A stretch of DNA of 64,000 nt from contig NZ_CP012996.1 in the NCBI RefSeq assembly GCF_001412655.1, positions 5,084,001-5,148,000 on the forward strand, given 5' to 3'. The position numbers and the translations under genes are program-made. The notes below the pieces were generated by a model. That model had not been told where the DNA came from and searched no databases. It saw only the letters and a program-made list of their open reading frames with translations. This stretch comes from Pedobacter sp. PACM 27299. GTDB taxonomy: Bacteria > Bacteroidota > Bacteroidia > Sphingobacteriales > Sphingobacteriaceae. Each line of letters begins with the position of its first letter. The first letter of the stretch is position 1. Shown one piece after another: positions 7,978-16,780 of the stretch.

Positions 7978-8439
7978 ATGGCATTTAACCCTACAGCGCT
8001 GAACCTTCCACAGTATCCTTTTAAAATTACACTGAAGGATAACAAGCACTTTATTTTCGACGAAGTGCGTAAGAAACACCTGGTTCTGACTCCGGAAGAA
8101 TGGGTGAGGCAACATTTCATTCAGTATCTTATCTTAATCAAAAAATTCCCCAGAACACTGATTCAGATCGAAGGGGGGCTAAACCTCAACCAACTCAGGA
8201 AAAGAAGTGACATTGTTATTTTTAACACTTCCGGCGAGCGAATTATGGTGATCGAATGTAAAGCCCCTGCTGTAAACATTACCCAGGCGGTTTTTGACCA
8301 GGCCTCCCGATACAATTCTGTTCATAAAGCCAAATGGCTGGTCGTAACCAATGGCTTAAAACATTGCTATGCGATGATCGATCATCTGGCAGAAAGCTTC
8401 CAATTTATTGAGGAATTACCTGAATATCAGCAGCTCTAA
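7978..8439 (+). CDS. stand-alone type I restriction R-subunit N-terminal (HSDR_N) domain protein
   Basis: The 153-residue protein consists of a PD-(D/E)XK nuclease-like core. RKRSDIVIF carries D78 and VIECKAP carries E93 and K95, preceded by a beta strand with E65. The helicase and coupling domains of HsdR are absent and no hsdM or hsdS lies nearby, so it is not part of a restriction system here. The catalytic triad looks intact, which suggests a nuclease active on DNA, but no role is established. It sits divergent to holA. Confidence 0.8.
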   Translation: MAFNPTALNLPQYPFKITLKDNKHFIFDEVRKKHLVLTPEEWVRQHFIQYLILIKKFPRTLIQIEGGLNLNQLRKRSDIVIFNTSGERIMVIECKAPAVNITQAVFDQASRYNSVHKAKWLVVTNGLKHCYAMIDHLAESFQFIEELPEYQQL

Positions 8440-8510
8440 GAAGAAAACATACTGATCATTCAAAAAACAAGCTAATCCTGAAAAAAACAAGGAGTAAATT
8501 ATATTAGTAT

Positions 8511-8518
8511 TACCTTTG
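8511..8518 (+). promoter_or_regulatory. minus-7 box TACCTTTG very close to start codon
   Basis: A perfect TAnnTTTG match ends 4 bp before the ATG at 8523. This again predicts a leaderless or near-leaderless transcript, unless translation starts further in. Confidence 0.5.
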
Positions 8519-8522
8519 CATC

Positions 8523-8747
8523 ATGACTGTTTCCGACTTAGAAGACTATTTTTCTGGTATTAATTTACCGCAAACCCTGGAACTCTATCCAGGAACTATA
8601 TTAAATGATGTCCCTCACTGTGTAGATACACATCTTAATGTATTAAGAATCTATGGTAATGTCAGGCCATACGAATGTTTTTACGATCGATTGATTAAAA
8701 TCAAAGACATGGTAGAACAGGAACAAGAAAACTCAGAAGAATCTTAA
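8523..8747 (+). CDS. DUF6965-like small protein
   Basis: The 74-residue acidic protein reads as a compact helical domain, with DLEDYFSGINLPQTLEL, a central VDTHLNVLRIYG and a C-terminal CFYDRLIKIKDMV. This resembles the small Bacteroidota family I know as DUF6965. No function is known. It stands alone between the HSDR_N gene and valS and ends in a strong bidirectional hairpin. Confidence 0.65.
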   Translation: MTVSDLEDYFSGINLPQTLELYPGTILNDVPHCVDTHLNVLRIYGNVRPYECFYDRLIKIKDMVEQEQENSEES

Positions 8748-8768
8748 ATATCAACATGACTATAAATG

Positions 8769-8799
8769 AAAAAGACAACCTGATGAGGGTTGTCTTTTT
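8769..8799. terminator. bidirectional intrinsic terminator
   Basis: AAAAAGACAACC (8769-8780) pairs perfectly with GGTTGTCTTTTT (8788-8799) around a 7-nt loop. It has A- and T-runs on its two sides and separates the convergent small gene and valS. Confidence 0.85.
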
Positions 8800-8833
8800 C
8801 ATTTGATCATATATCAAAGGGCATCATTAACGA

Positions 8834-11503
8834 TTACCCTAAAGATTCGATTTGTCCTAAAATAGTACTGATTTTAGATTCTGCGTCTGCCTTTTTATTG
8901 CGTTCATTCTGAATGATCTCAGGTTTCGCATTTTGAACAAAACGTTCGTTGCTCAACTTCGCATCTACCGACTTCATGAAACCTTGCAGATAAGTCAATT
9001 CAGCATTTAGACGTTCTTTTTCTGCTGCTACATCAATCGTTTCATTCAGTTGAATAAAGAATTCATCTTTTCCAACCATGAAACTCACAGCACCAGCGAT
9101 TTTATCTGTTACAAAGGTTACTTCAGCAATATTTACAACTTTAGAGATCACATTGAACCACTTTTCATAATCCAATCCAGAGTTTACCTTAATACTCAAA
9201 GGCAAAGCATCTTTTGGAGAAATTTGTTTGGTGTTACGTACATTTCTGATCTCTGCAATCAGTCCTTTTACGATCTCTACATCTTTCAATAATGGCACAT
9301 CAATTGAACCTACAACAGGATATGAAGCTACAATACAGCAATCCATCTCTCCTCTTGCACTGAACAACTCATCATGCCACAGCTCTTCCGTAAGGAAAGG
9401 CATATATGGATGTAAAAGCGTCAAAATCTTTTCAAAGAAACCGATGGTGAACTTTAACGTTTCTGCATCAATTGGATGCTGATAAGCAGGTTTTACCATT
9501 TCCAGATACCATGCACAGAAGTCATCCCATACTAATTTATAGGAAGTCATTAACGCTTCTGATAAACGGTACTGTTTAAAGTTATCTTCAATTTCTACTA
9601 ATGCTTCATTGAAACGATTTTCGAACCATGAAATCGCTTGTTGATTTGGATTCGGCAAAGTATAATCTACTTCCCATCCTTTTACCAACCGGAATGCATT
9701 CCAGATCTTATTAGCAAAATTCCTTCCTTGTTCGCAGTAACTTTCATCAAACATCAAATCATTTCCTGCAGGAGAGCAAAGCAGCATCCCAACACGTACC
9801 CCATCAGCACCGTATTTTTCAATCAGTCCGATTGGATCAGGAGAATTCCCTAATGATTTAGACATTTTACGTCCTTGTTTATCCCTAACAATACCTGTTA
9901 AATAAACATTCGTAAATGGCTTCTGACCGCGGAACTCATGTCCAGCCATGATCATTCTTGCTACCCAGAAGAATAAAATCTCAGGAGCAGTCACCAAATC
10001 ATTGGTCGGATAGTAATAATTGATTTCTTTATTATCTGGGTTTTTAAATCCATCAAACACAGAAATAGGCCATAACCAGGAAGAGAACCAGGTATCCATT
10101 ACATCAGGATCTTGATTTACAAACGGAGCCAACTGGTTTTTGAAACCATTTGCTTCTTCTTCCGTAAACGCACCATCAATATCTTTTAGCTTTAAAAATT
10201 CCGTTAAAGCTTCTTCTTTAGTTTTTGCAACTACCCAGTTCCCCTGATTGTCATACCAGGCCGGGATTTGTTGTCCCCACCATAACTGGCGACTGATATT
10301 CCAATCACGGATATTTTCCATCCAATGACGATAAGTGTTCTGGAATTTTTCTGGAATTAATTTCACATCACCATTCAACACATCTTCCAATGCAGGCTTC
10401 GCCATTTCGTCCATTTTACAGAACCATTGCATAGATAGTTTTGGCTCAATTGCCGCATCTGTACGCTCAGAAAAACCTACCTGTGATTTATAGTCTTCTA
10501 CCTTATCCAGGTGTCCAGCCTCATCCAATAATTTGGCTATCTTTTTTCTCGCGATAAAACGATCTTCACCCACAAGAATCTGTGCCAGCTCATTTAAAGT
10601 CCCATCGTCATTTAAGATGTCAATTACCGGTAATTTATGTCTCAATCCTAATTCATAATCGTTCAGATCATGCGCCGGAGTAACCTTTAAACAACCTGTT
10701 CCAAAGTCCATCGTTACATAATCATCCTCAATTACAGGAATCTCACGGTTGATCAACGGTACAAACACTTTCTTCCCTTTCAGGTGTGCATAACGCTCAT
10801 CATTTGGGTTCACACAGATGGCTGCATCCGCCATAATGGTTTCCGGACGCGTAGTGGCAATAGTCAGAAACTCCTGATCATTGCCTCCCGCAACTGTATA
10901 TTTGATATAATATAGTTTTTGATTTACCTCTTTACGGATCACTTCCTCATCAGAAACAGAAGTTTTTCCTGCCGGATCCCAGTTCACCATCCTTACCCCG
11001 CGGTAAATTCTTCCCTTTTTATATAAATGGATGAAACAGTCGATTACCGCAGCAGACATATCGTCTTCCATGGTAAAACGAGTACGCTCCCAGTCGCAGC
11101 TGGCACCTAATTTCTTCAATTGTTCCAGAATAATACCACCGTATTTTTCTTTCCATTCCCATGCATATTTTAAGAATTCTTCCCTTGTCAGGTCCTTCTT
11201 GTCAATACCACGTTCTTTTAACATCGCCACGACTTTCGCCTCTGTCGCAATAGACGCATGGTCAGTACCAGGTACCCAGCATGCATTTTTACCTTGCATT
11301 CTTGCCTTACGAATCAATACATCCTGAATCGTATTGTTCAACATATGTCCCATGTGCAATACACCTGTGACGTTTGGAGGTGGAATTACAATGGTATATG
11401 GCTCGCGTTCATCCGGTTCAGAATGGAAAAAGTTCTTTGACATCCAGTAGCTGTACCATTTATCTTCGGTCGCTGCCGGGTCGTATTTTGTGGAAATGCT
11501 CAT
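8834..11503 (-). CDS. valS: valyl-tRNA synthetase
   Basis: This class I aminoacyl-tRNA synthetase of about 889 residues charges tRNA-Val. HMGH is at residues 50-53 and KMSKS at about residues 546-550. The editing (CP1) domain shows the TIATTRPETI segment. The anticodon-binding domain and a C-terminal coiled-coil arm (ERLNAELTYL...NERFVQNAK) are present. The start is set at the ATG at 11503 (MSISTKYDP), because the upstream extension MHLNRYFFVI is not family-like. Confidence 0.95.
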   Translation of the reverse strand: MSISTKYDPAATEDKWYSYWMSKNFFHSEPDEREPYTIVIPPPNVTGVLHMGHMLNNTIQDVLIRKARMQGKNACWVPGTDHASIATEAKVVAMLKERGIDKKDLTREEFLKYAWEWKEKYGGIILEQLKKLGASCDWERTRFTMEDDMSAAVIDCFIHLYKKGRIYRGVRMVNWDPAGKTSVSDEEVIRKEVNQKLYYIKYTVAGGNDQEFLTIATTRPETIMADAAICVNPNDERYAHLKGKKVFVPLINREIPVIEDDYVTMDFGTGCLKVTPAHDLNDYELGLRHKLPVIDILNDDGTLNELAQILVGEDRFIARKKIAKLLDEAGHLDKVEDYKSQVGFSERTDAAIEPKLSMQWFCKMDEMAKPALEDVLNGDVKLIPEKFQNTYRHWMENIRDWNISRQLWWGQQIPAWYDNQGNWVVAKTKEEALTEFLKLKDIDGAFTEEEANGFKNQLAPFVNQDPDVMDTWFSSWLWPISVFDGFKNPDNKEINYYYPTNDLVTAPEILFFWVARMIMAGHEFRGQKPFTNVYLTGIVRDKQGRKMSKSLGNSPDPIGLIEKYGADGVRVGMLLCSPAGNDLMFDESYCEQGRNFANKIWNAFRLVKGWEVDYTLPNPNQQAISWFENRFNEALVEIEDNFKQYRLSEALMTSYKLVWDDFCAWYLEMVKPAYQHPIDAETLKFTIGFFEKILTLLHPYMPFLTEELWHDELFSARGEMDCCIVASYPVVGSIDVPLLKDVEIVKGLIAEIRNVRNTKQISPKDALPLSIKVNSGLDYEKWFNVISKVVNIAEVTFVTDKIAGAVSFMVGKDEFFIQLNETIDVAAEKERLNAELTYLQGFMKSVDAKLSNERFVQNAKPEIIQNERNKKADAESKISTILGQIESLG

Positions 11504-11705
11504 TATTACGAAAAAGTATCTGTTGAGATGCAAAAATAGCTTTTTAATTCAGAAAGAGAAAAATTCGGGTTACTACTCGCCGACTCAAATCTTTTGCTAA
11601 AGGGCAAAATATTTACAGGTCGGCTCCTAGCATTCCCTCATTTTTAGTTAAGCGGCCCCTCGAACAACTGACATCCTGCATTTCAGTCCTCCAGGGACCT
11701 TAATT
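11504..11705 (-). other. structured region upstream of valS
   Basis: There is no coding frame here. On the minus strand a two-tier hairpin can be drawn: GCCGAC and GTCGGC (11619-11624 with 11579-11584) enclose TTTTGC/GCAAAA (11604-11609 with 11592-11597). It lies 76-121 bp before the valS start and could be part of its leader. No T-box signature is seen. Confidence 0.4.
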
Positions 11706-11789
11706 AAAAAAAGCGGGTTTGTGCTTTGAGGGCCTGTAAAATCTTGTTTTCAAAAGATTTTGAGACCGAAAAGTACAACCCGCTTTTTT
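11706..11789 (-). terminator. long bulged terminator after the DPP IV-like gene
   Basis: Outer arms of about 13 bp (AAAAAAGCGGGTT at 11707-11719 with AACCCGCTTTTTT at 11777-11789) are extended by imperfect pairing and capped by an inner AAAATCTT/AAGATTTT hairpin. On the minus strand it ends in a T7 run just downstream of the peptidase stop. It is much longer than a normal intrinsic terminator. Confidence 0.7.
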
Positions 11790-11812
11790 AGCAGTATTAA
11801 TTTACTAACTCC

Positions 11813-13969
11813 TTATTTTTTCAGGTTCTGCATAAAGTAATCTGTTACTTTCTGATAAAGATGAACACGGTCCTTGCCAATCACATTATGCTCATGCCCC
11901 GGATAGATCATATAATCCAGCTGAATATTCTTATCCACTGCATGTTTAATAAAATCAACGGTATGCTGTTGTACAACTACTGGATCCTGCACCCCGTGAA
12001 TCAATAGTAATTTACCTTTCAGGCTGCCCACATGGTCAGATAGATTCGTTTCTGCATAGCCTTCAGGATTCTCTTTAGGTGTATCCATATAACGTTCCGT
12101 GTACATGATTTCATAAAAGTTCCAATTGATGACCGGGCCACCAGCAACCGCAGCTTTGAATAGACCTGGTTCCTTTAGCATCACATTTACGGTACTAAAA
12201 CCGCCAAAACTCCAGCCAAATAAGCCCATATTACTAGGATCAACATAGGATAATGATTTCAGGTAACCTACGGCTTTTTTCATATCTTCCAACTGAACGG
12301 CACCAGCATGTCTAAACATCGACTGCTCAAAAGCTTTTCCTCTATTGTCACTGCCGCGGGTATCCATAGTCAACACTACAAAACCCTGCTGTGCCATATA
12401 TCTGAACCAGTAATCACCGGCACCAGCGTTCCAGCTATTGCTAATTAATTGTGCATGTGGGCCACCATACCAGTAAACAATTACCGGGTATTTTTTCGTA
12501 CTATCAAAATTTAGGGGCTTGTAAATACTGCAATAAAGGTCATCACCAGTATCACTCTTAATGGTGAAAATGGATGAGTTTTCAGTAGCATATTGCGCCA
12601 GCGGATTTGCTGCTTTCAATAATACCTTAGTTTTTTCGGTAGCCACTTCCAGCAACTGGATTAGTTTTGGTACCTCAGGACTGCTGTAATTATCAATCAC
12701 TGTATTTCCTGTGCTGCTGATTTGCGTATTATGCACTGCAAAACCTTGCGTAATCCGTTTAGATTTTGCCGATTTTAAATCCAATGAATATAAATTTCTT
12801 GTAATTGGAGATTCTTCAGTAGACACATAAAACAGCTGATCACCTTTAGGGTTAAAGCCTTTCACTTCTGTTACTTCCCAATTGCCTTTCGTCAATTGTT
12901 TCAGAACTTTTCCTTTTAGATCATATAAATACAAATGATTCCATCCATCTCGGTTACTTTGCCAGATAAATTTAGAAGGATCTGTTTTAAGGAATAACAT
13001 AGGTACCAATGGCTCAACATATTTTTCATCTTTCTCTTCAAAGATAGTTTTAACAAAATCACCTGTTACTGCATCATATTGATTTAGTTTCATGTGGTTT
13101 TGCTCGCGGTTTACGATCGCAATAAATACAGATTTATCATCCGGGCTCCATGCAATATTGGTCAGGTATTGTTCTATCGGTTCGCCGGTTTTCAGGTATA
13201 CCAACGCTTTTGTAGCTGGATTATATACTCCTACTGTTACATGGTGACTTTTGTCGCCTGCCATCGGATATTTAATATTGACATTTTTGGCCGGACGGCT
13301 TGTCCAATCTGAGATTGGGTAATCTGTAACCATACTCTGGTCCATCCTGTAGAAAGCCAGCAGTTTACCACTATTACTCCAGAAAATCCCTTTTGAGATC
13401 CCAAATTCTTCTCTATGAACAGAAGAAGCATACACAATATCTGCAGTTCCGTCTGTTGTTACTTGCTCAGCAGTAGTTCCATTAGTAACAAAAAGATTGA
13501 ATTTATCCAGGTAAGCCACATAGCCGGCTTTACTTTCTTCGGCATTTGTTTTAGCAGCAAGTTCTGCGCTTAGCAATGTTTTAAAAGTGTTATTAACAGG
13601 ATTAAAGGCCATTTTAGCACCTTTAACATACATAATCCAATCAGCCCCCTGATTAAACTGAATCACTGGCATCGTATTTAGCGTATCCTGTTGAACTGCG
13701 CGAAGCTTTTGATTGAGTTGTCCGAGTGAAAGAAGCGCTTGTTCTTCTTTTGCTTTAAAGTTTCCCGACATCCATACCGGTCCATTGGCCTGACGTTTGG
13801 CATACACATAGTTTTCTGTTCCGTAGATGAACTGCAGCTGTGATAAATTTTCAGGTGCAAGAGTGGTACGGGCATTACTCATTGCGTCCTGCATGGTCAG
13901 CATTTTATTCTGGGCAACCCCATAAAATGAGAGGGCCACCAACTGACATAGTAAGATAAATTTCTTCAT
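11813..13969 (-). CDS. S9 family peptidase, dipeptidyl-peptidase IV-like
   Basis: The 718-residue exported protein has a signal peptide (MKKFILLCQLVALSFYGVAQ), a DPPIV_N beta-propeller (about residues 90-470) and a C-terminal alpha/beta-hydrolase. The catalytic serine is S587 in GWSFGG, the aspartate D662 in HGVQDP, and the histidine H694 in YPGHEH. Family members remove N-terminal dipeptides, often Xaa-Pro, in the periplasm. It lies last in a minus-strand block after the phosphoesterase gene with a 76-bp gap. Whether it belongs to that operon is uncertain. Confidence 0.9.
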   Translation of the reverse strand: MKKFILLCQLVALSFYGVAQNKMLTMQDAMSNARTTLAPENLSQLQFIYGTENYVYAKRQANGPVWMSGNFKAKEEQALLSLGQLNQKLRAVQQDTLNTMPVIQFNQGADWIMYVKGAKMAFNPVNNTFKTLLSAELAAKTNAEESKAGYVAYLDKFNLFVTNGTTAEQVTTDGTADIVYASSVHREEFGISKGIFWSNSGKLLAFYRMDQSMVTDYPISDWTSRPAKNVNIKYPMAGDKSHHVTVGVYNPATKALVYLKTGEPIEQYLTNIAWSPDDKSVFIAIVNREQNHMKLNQYDAVTGDFVKTIFEEKDEKYVEPLVPMLFLKTDPSKFIWQSNRDGWNHLYLYDLKGKVLKQLTKGNWEVTEVKGFNPKGDQLFYVSTEESPITRNLYSLDLKSAKSKRITQGFAVHNTQISSTGNTVIDNYSSPEVPKLIQLLEVATEKTKVLLKAANPLAQYATENSSIFTIKSDTGDDLYCSIYKPLNFDSTKKYPVIVYWYGGPHAQLISNSWNAGAGDYWFRYMAQQGFVVLTMDTRGSDNRGKAFEQSMFRHAGAVQLEDMKKAVGYLKSLSYVDPSNMGLFGWSFGGFSTVNVMLKEPGLFKAAVAGGPVINWNFYEIMYTERYMDTPKENPEGYAETNLSDHVGSLKGKLLLIHGVQDPVVVQQHTVDFIKHAVDKNIQLDYMIYPGHEHNVIGKDRVHLYQKVTDYFMQNLKK

Positions 13970-14045
13970 TGTTTTCTAATTGATGGCCCAAATGTAACAA
14001 TTAACCAGGTATCCCTGTTAAACTGCAACAACATTGCAACATAAT

Positions 14046-16499
14046 TTACTTTATTTCGAACCCATACACGTTACCAGCAAAATCAGCTAGAAAAAGCTGT
14101 TTTCCATTTAGTGCAGGATCAGCAAATACTGGTGCTCCCAGGTTTAGTTTTTGTAGTACTTCTCCTGACTTTTCATTGATCACATATAAATGACCATCAG
14201 AAGCTGCAAACAGCAAATCATTTCCATATTTAACGACGGTACTTTCTACGGTGGCAGCTCCCGGACCAGTATAAGGTGCCGAATAAACCAAAGCATTGCC
14301 GGTAGGCCTATTCCATACTTCTTTTAATGTTTTCAAATCGTAAGCAACAACGCCATTTGTAGAAGTCGGCATAATCAGATGCTGATCTGTAATTAAAGGA
14401 GTTGCCATTACTTTAAAGTCGTAGGTCCCCTCAATTTTATCTATATTTTTTCCTGTTAAAGGATCCAGGATAAATATGGCATTCAAGCCTGTGATGTATA
14501 CTTTGCCTCCTTTATAAATTCCTGTGCTGCTTCTAAAACGAAGTCCCTCATCACTTCTTTTCCATAGCAATTTCCCGGTTTTACGGTCATGACCAAATAA
14601 ACTCTGCCAGTTACTTCCAGTGATCAGAACCTCTCCTGCCATTGTCATTTTCTCTGGTGTTCCTTCTCCTCCAGTCCAATCTTTATTGATCCAGATTGTT
14701 TTTCCGGTAGCCACCTCTAAAGCCTGCAAATAAGACCCTGAACCAGTATAGTAGATACCTTTGTCGGCAATACCCCCAGATATATAACCGGGAAGAGTTT
14801 TCATTCCCAAGTCCTTTTTCCAGATCAATGCCCCATTGTCAGGTTTTAATGCATAGGTAAATCCTTCCATATCCGTCCCTAAAATTATCCCTCTTTCATC
14901 AGCAAGCGTATGTTTTATAGAATTACGCGTTTTATAATGCCATAAGATTTTGCCAGTTATAGGATCTAAAGCGCTAATCCCACATTGCAGGTTATTCGCA
15001 TCATCAATAGTGGCAACAAATAATTTACCTTCGGCAAGTAAAGGACTGCCTTTCCATATACTTCCTTTGATATTGTTTACCCATTTCAAGGCTAAAGCAG
15101 TCGCTTTTCCCTGGTTAGACTCCACAGATCCTATTGAAGCAGCAGAGTGTAATCCTGAGTTCGAAGACATTCCCATCCTTGCATTTACTGGTAAAATAAA
15201 AGCTTGTTTTTCGATATGCACCCTTCCACCGTCATAAGTTACTTCCGTTTGAATCATATAGGACTTACCTTTAGTGATTTTAGCAGCAGGCACTTTTCCA
15301 TACCAGCTCCAATCTGTATTTGCAGTTAAAGCTGAGACTGCAATCTGGTTTCCTTTTTCATCATAGATGATACTTTTGGCTGATTTCACTACATTTTCAG
15401 TATCGTAAATGTTCGCAGAAATCATCAAATTACCATCTTTCACTATTATCATATCTGAACCATTAGGGCTATTTACCACTAGATGATCATGTAAATAAGT
15501 GTAATGAGGCTTAATTTCTTTTACTCCATCCTTATCAATTTCTATGGATAAAAACTGTCCGGCAGAGTTGTCGATCCCCCCCATACTTGGCGCGGCAGAA
15601 GACACATATTGAATCCCCGTTTTATCACTTTTCCTGACAAAATTATTGTGCCAGTGGCCATAAACCCAGGCTTTCAAATTATTTTCATTCAGGTTGATGG
15701 AGTCATTTTTCCCTTTCAATACAAACTGATCATTATAGGTCAGCAGATCATGGTTAAAAATGATCACCGGTTTATTTTTATCGGTGGCAGCAAGGTCGTT
15801 TTTCATCCAGCTGATCACCTCATCAACCGTATAAGAAGGCTGTACGTCACCGGAGCGCATTGGCGTCACAATAAAATGTGCCGGACCGGCATCGAAGGAA
15901 TAATAAACCGGACCAAAAAGACTTTCAAAAAGTTCTTCCCCATAGGCACCTTTTACCAGGTCATGATTTCCAATACAGTAAAAGATTTGTTTCCCCAACG
16001 CTTCTGGAGTCACCTGATTTGCATGAAAATTAAGCCCTTTTTCATAACAGATATCGCCCGTATGAACAATAAAGCTAACCTCCTGATTCTTCGAAAAATT
16101 CTTCAGGTTGGTAATCCAGTCGTTGTATTTGTCGGTTTCGGTATCTGTAATTTGCAGCATCTTCACCGAAGAACCTGCACTGGTAGGGTCTGGAAGCAGA
16201 CCGAAATTATAAGCTTCTACCTTATCTTCAATTTTAAGGTAATGTTTTGCACTCAGTTTATACCCGGCAGGAACCGTGACAAATATAAAGCGGTTTTTTG
16301 TATGCCCTGGTAAGGAAAAATTGCCGTTCATATCTGTTTTTAAGACATTTTGTCCATCGGATACGGAAACATCTTTCATACCCTTTTCGCCTGCGTCCCA
16401 GGTTTTATTCTTATTCTCATCCAGGAAAACCTTCCCTTTATATTGTGCTCCCGCCACATTGGCCAGGAGCGCAAAAGCTACTGTAAAAATTAATCTCAT
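14046..16499 (-). CDS. metallophosphoesterase fused to a PQQ-like beta-propeller
   Basis: The 817-residue exported protein has a signal peptide (to about residue 18) and an N-terminal CNA-B-like MetallophosN domain (DENKNKTWDAGEKG, about 20-100). A calcineurin-type phosphoesterase domain (about 112-300), a C-terminal metallophosphatase domain (to about 440) and PQQ-type propeller repeats (about 470-817) follow. Metal motifs seen are D119-T-E in place of the usual DxH, G-D149, GNHD at 177-180, N249-H250 and GHWH at 281-284. The substrate is unknown. It follows SusD after a terminator and a 280-bp gap, so it may have its own promoter. Confidence 0.85.
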   Translation of the reverse strand: MRLIFTVAFALLANVAGAQYKGKVFLDENKNKTWDAGEKGMKDVSVSDGQNVLKTDMNGNFSLPGHTKNRFIFVTVPAGYKLSAKHYLKIEDKVEAYNFGLLPDPTSAGSSVKMLQITDTETDKYNDWITNLKNFSKNQEVSFIVHTGDICYEKGLNFHANQVTPEALGKQIFYCIGNHDLVKGAYGEELFESLFGPVYYSFDAGPAHFIVTPMRSGDVQPSYTVDEVISWMKNDLAATDKNKPVIIFNHDLLTYNDQFVLKGKNDSINLNENNLKAWVYGHWHNNFVRKSDKTGIQYVSSAAPSMGGIDNSAGQFLSIEIDKDGVKEIKPHYTYLHDHLVVNSPNGSDMIIVKDGNLMISANIYDTENVVKSAKSIIYDEKGNQIAVSALTANTDWSWYGKVPAAKITKGKSYMIQTEVTYDGGRVHIEKQAFILPVNARMGMSSNSGLHSAASIGSVESNQGKATALALKWVNNIKGSIWKGSPLLAEGKLFVATIDDANNLQCGISALDPITGKILWHYKTRNSIKHTLADERGIILGTDMEGFTYALKPDNGALIWKKDLGMKTLPGYISGGIADKGIYYTGSGSYLQALEVATGKTIWINKDWTGGEGTPEKMTMAGEVLITGSNWQSLFGHDRKTGKLLWKRSDEGLRFRSSTGIYKGGKVYITGLNAIFILDPLTGKNIDKIEGTYDFKVMATPLITDQHLIMPTSTNGVVAYDLKTLKEVWNRPTGNALVYSAPYTGPGAATVESTVVKYGNDLLFAASDGHLYVINEKSGEVLQKLNLGAPVFADPALNGKQLFLADFAGNVYGFEIK

Positions 16500-16598
16500 T
16501 AGGGTTTCATTTAGTGTTTATGGTAATTGTGTGTGGTTCATTTCATCAATTGATCGTATCGTATAGGACCAGGTCAATTGGTGGTTTATCAATAGCTC

Positions 16599-16654
16599 AT
16601 TCATACATCATGACATCAACATATCATAATATCAGTATATTATGATATCAGTTC
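16599..16654. repeat. 8-bp-periodic intergenic repeat
   Basis: From 16599 the sequence falls into octamers: ATTCATAC, ATCATGAC, ATCAACAT, ATCATAAT, ATCAGTAT, ATTATGAT, ATCAGTTC. Within it, ATATCATAATAT (16621-16632) and ATATTATGATAT (16637-16648) form a perfect 12-bp inverted repeat with a 4-bp spacer. It lies about 100-155 bp upstream of the phosphoesterase gene. Confidence 0.65.
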
Positions 16655-16705
16655 TTAACAGCTGATGTGATTGCCAATCTGAATTCACCTGATACCAATT
16701 AAAAA

Positions 16706-16731
16706 AGCAGCAGGTATTTAGACCTGCTGCT
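16706..16731 (-). terminator. intrinsic terminator after susD
   Basis: GCAGCAGGT (16707-16715) pairs with ACCTGCTGC (16722-16730) around a 6-nt loop. On the minus strand it is followed by T6, 50 bp after the SusD stop. Confidence 0.85.
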
Positions 16732-16780
16732 GTATAAGGGGCATTAAATAACAGTTCAAAAATACCTTTTCCTGCTTAAT

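Noticed and set aside
7978..8439. Part of a type I restriction system
   Set aside because: No HsdM, HsdS or helicase domain is present nearby. Only the N-terminal nuclease-like domain exists.
11504..11705. T-box riboswitch controlling valS
   Set aside because: No T-box motif or specifier loop could be found, and T-boxes are not typical of this phylum. Only a generic structured leader is claimed.
15609..16313. A 234-residue plus-strand frame opposite the phosphoesterase gene
   Set aside because: It is the antisense shadow of a well-supported gene with clear domains, and its translation has no family-like features.
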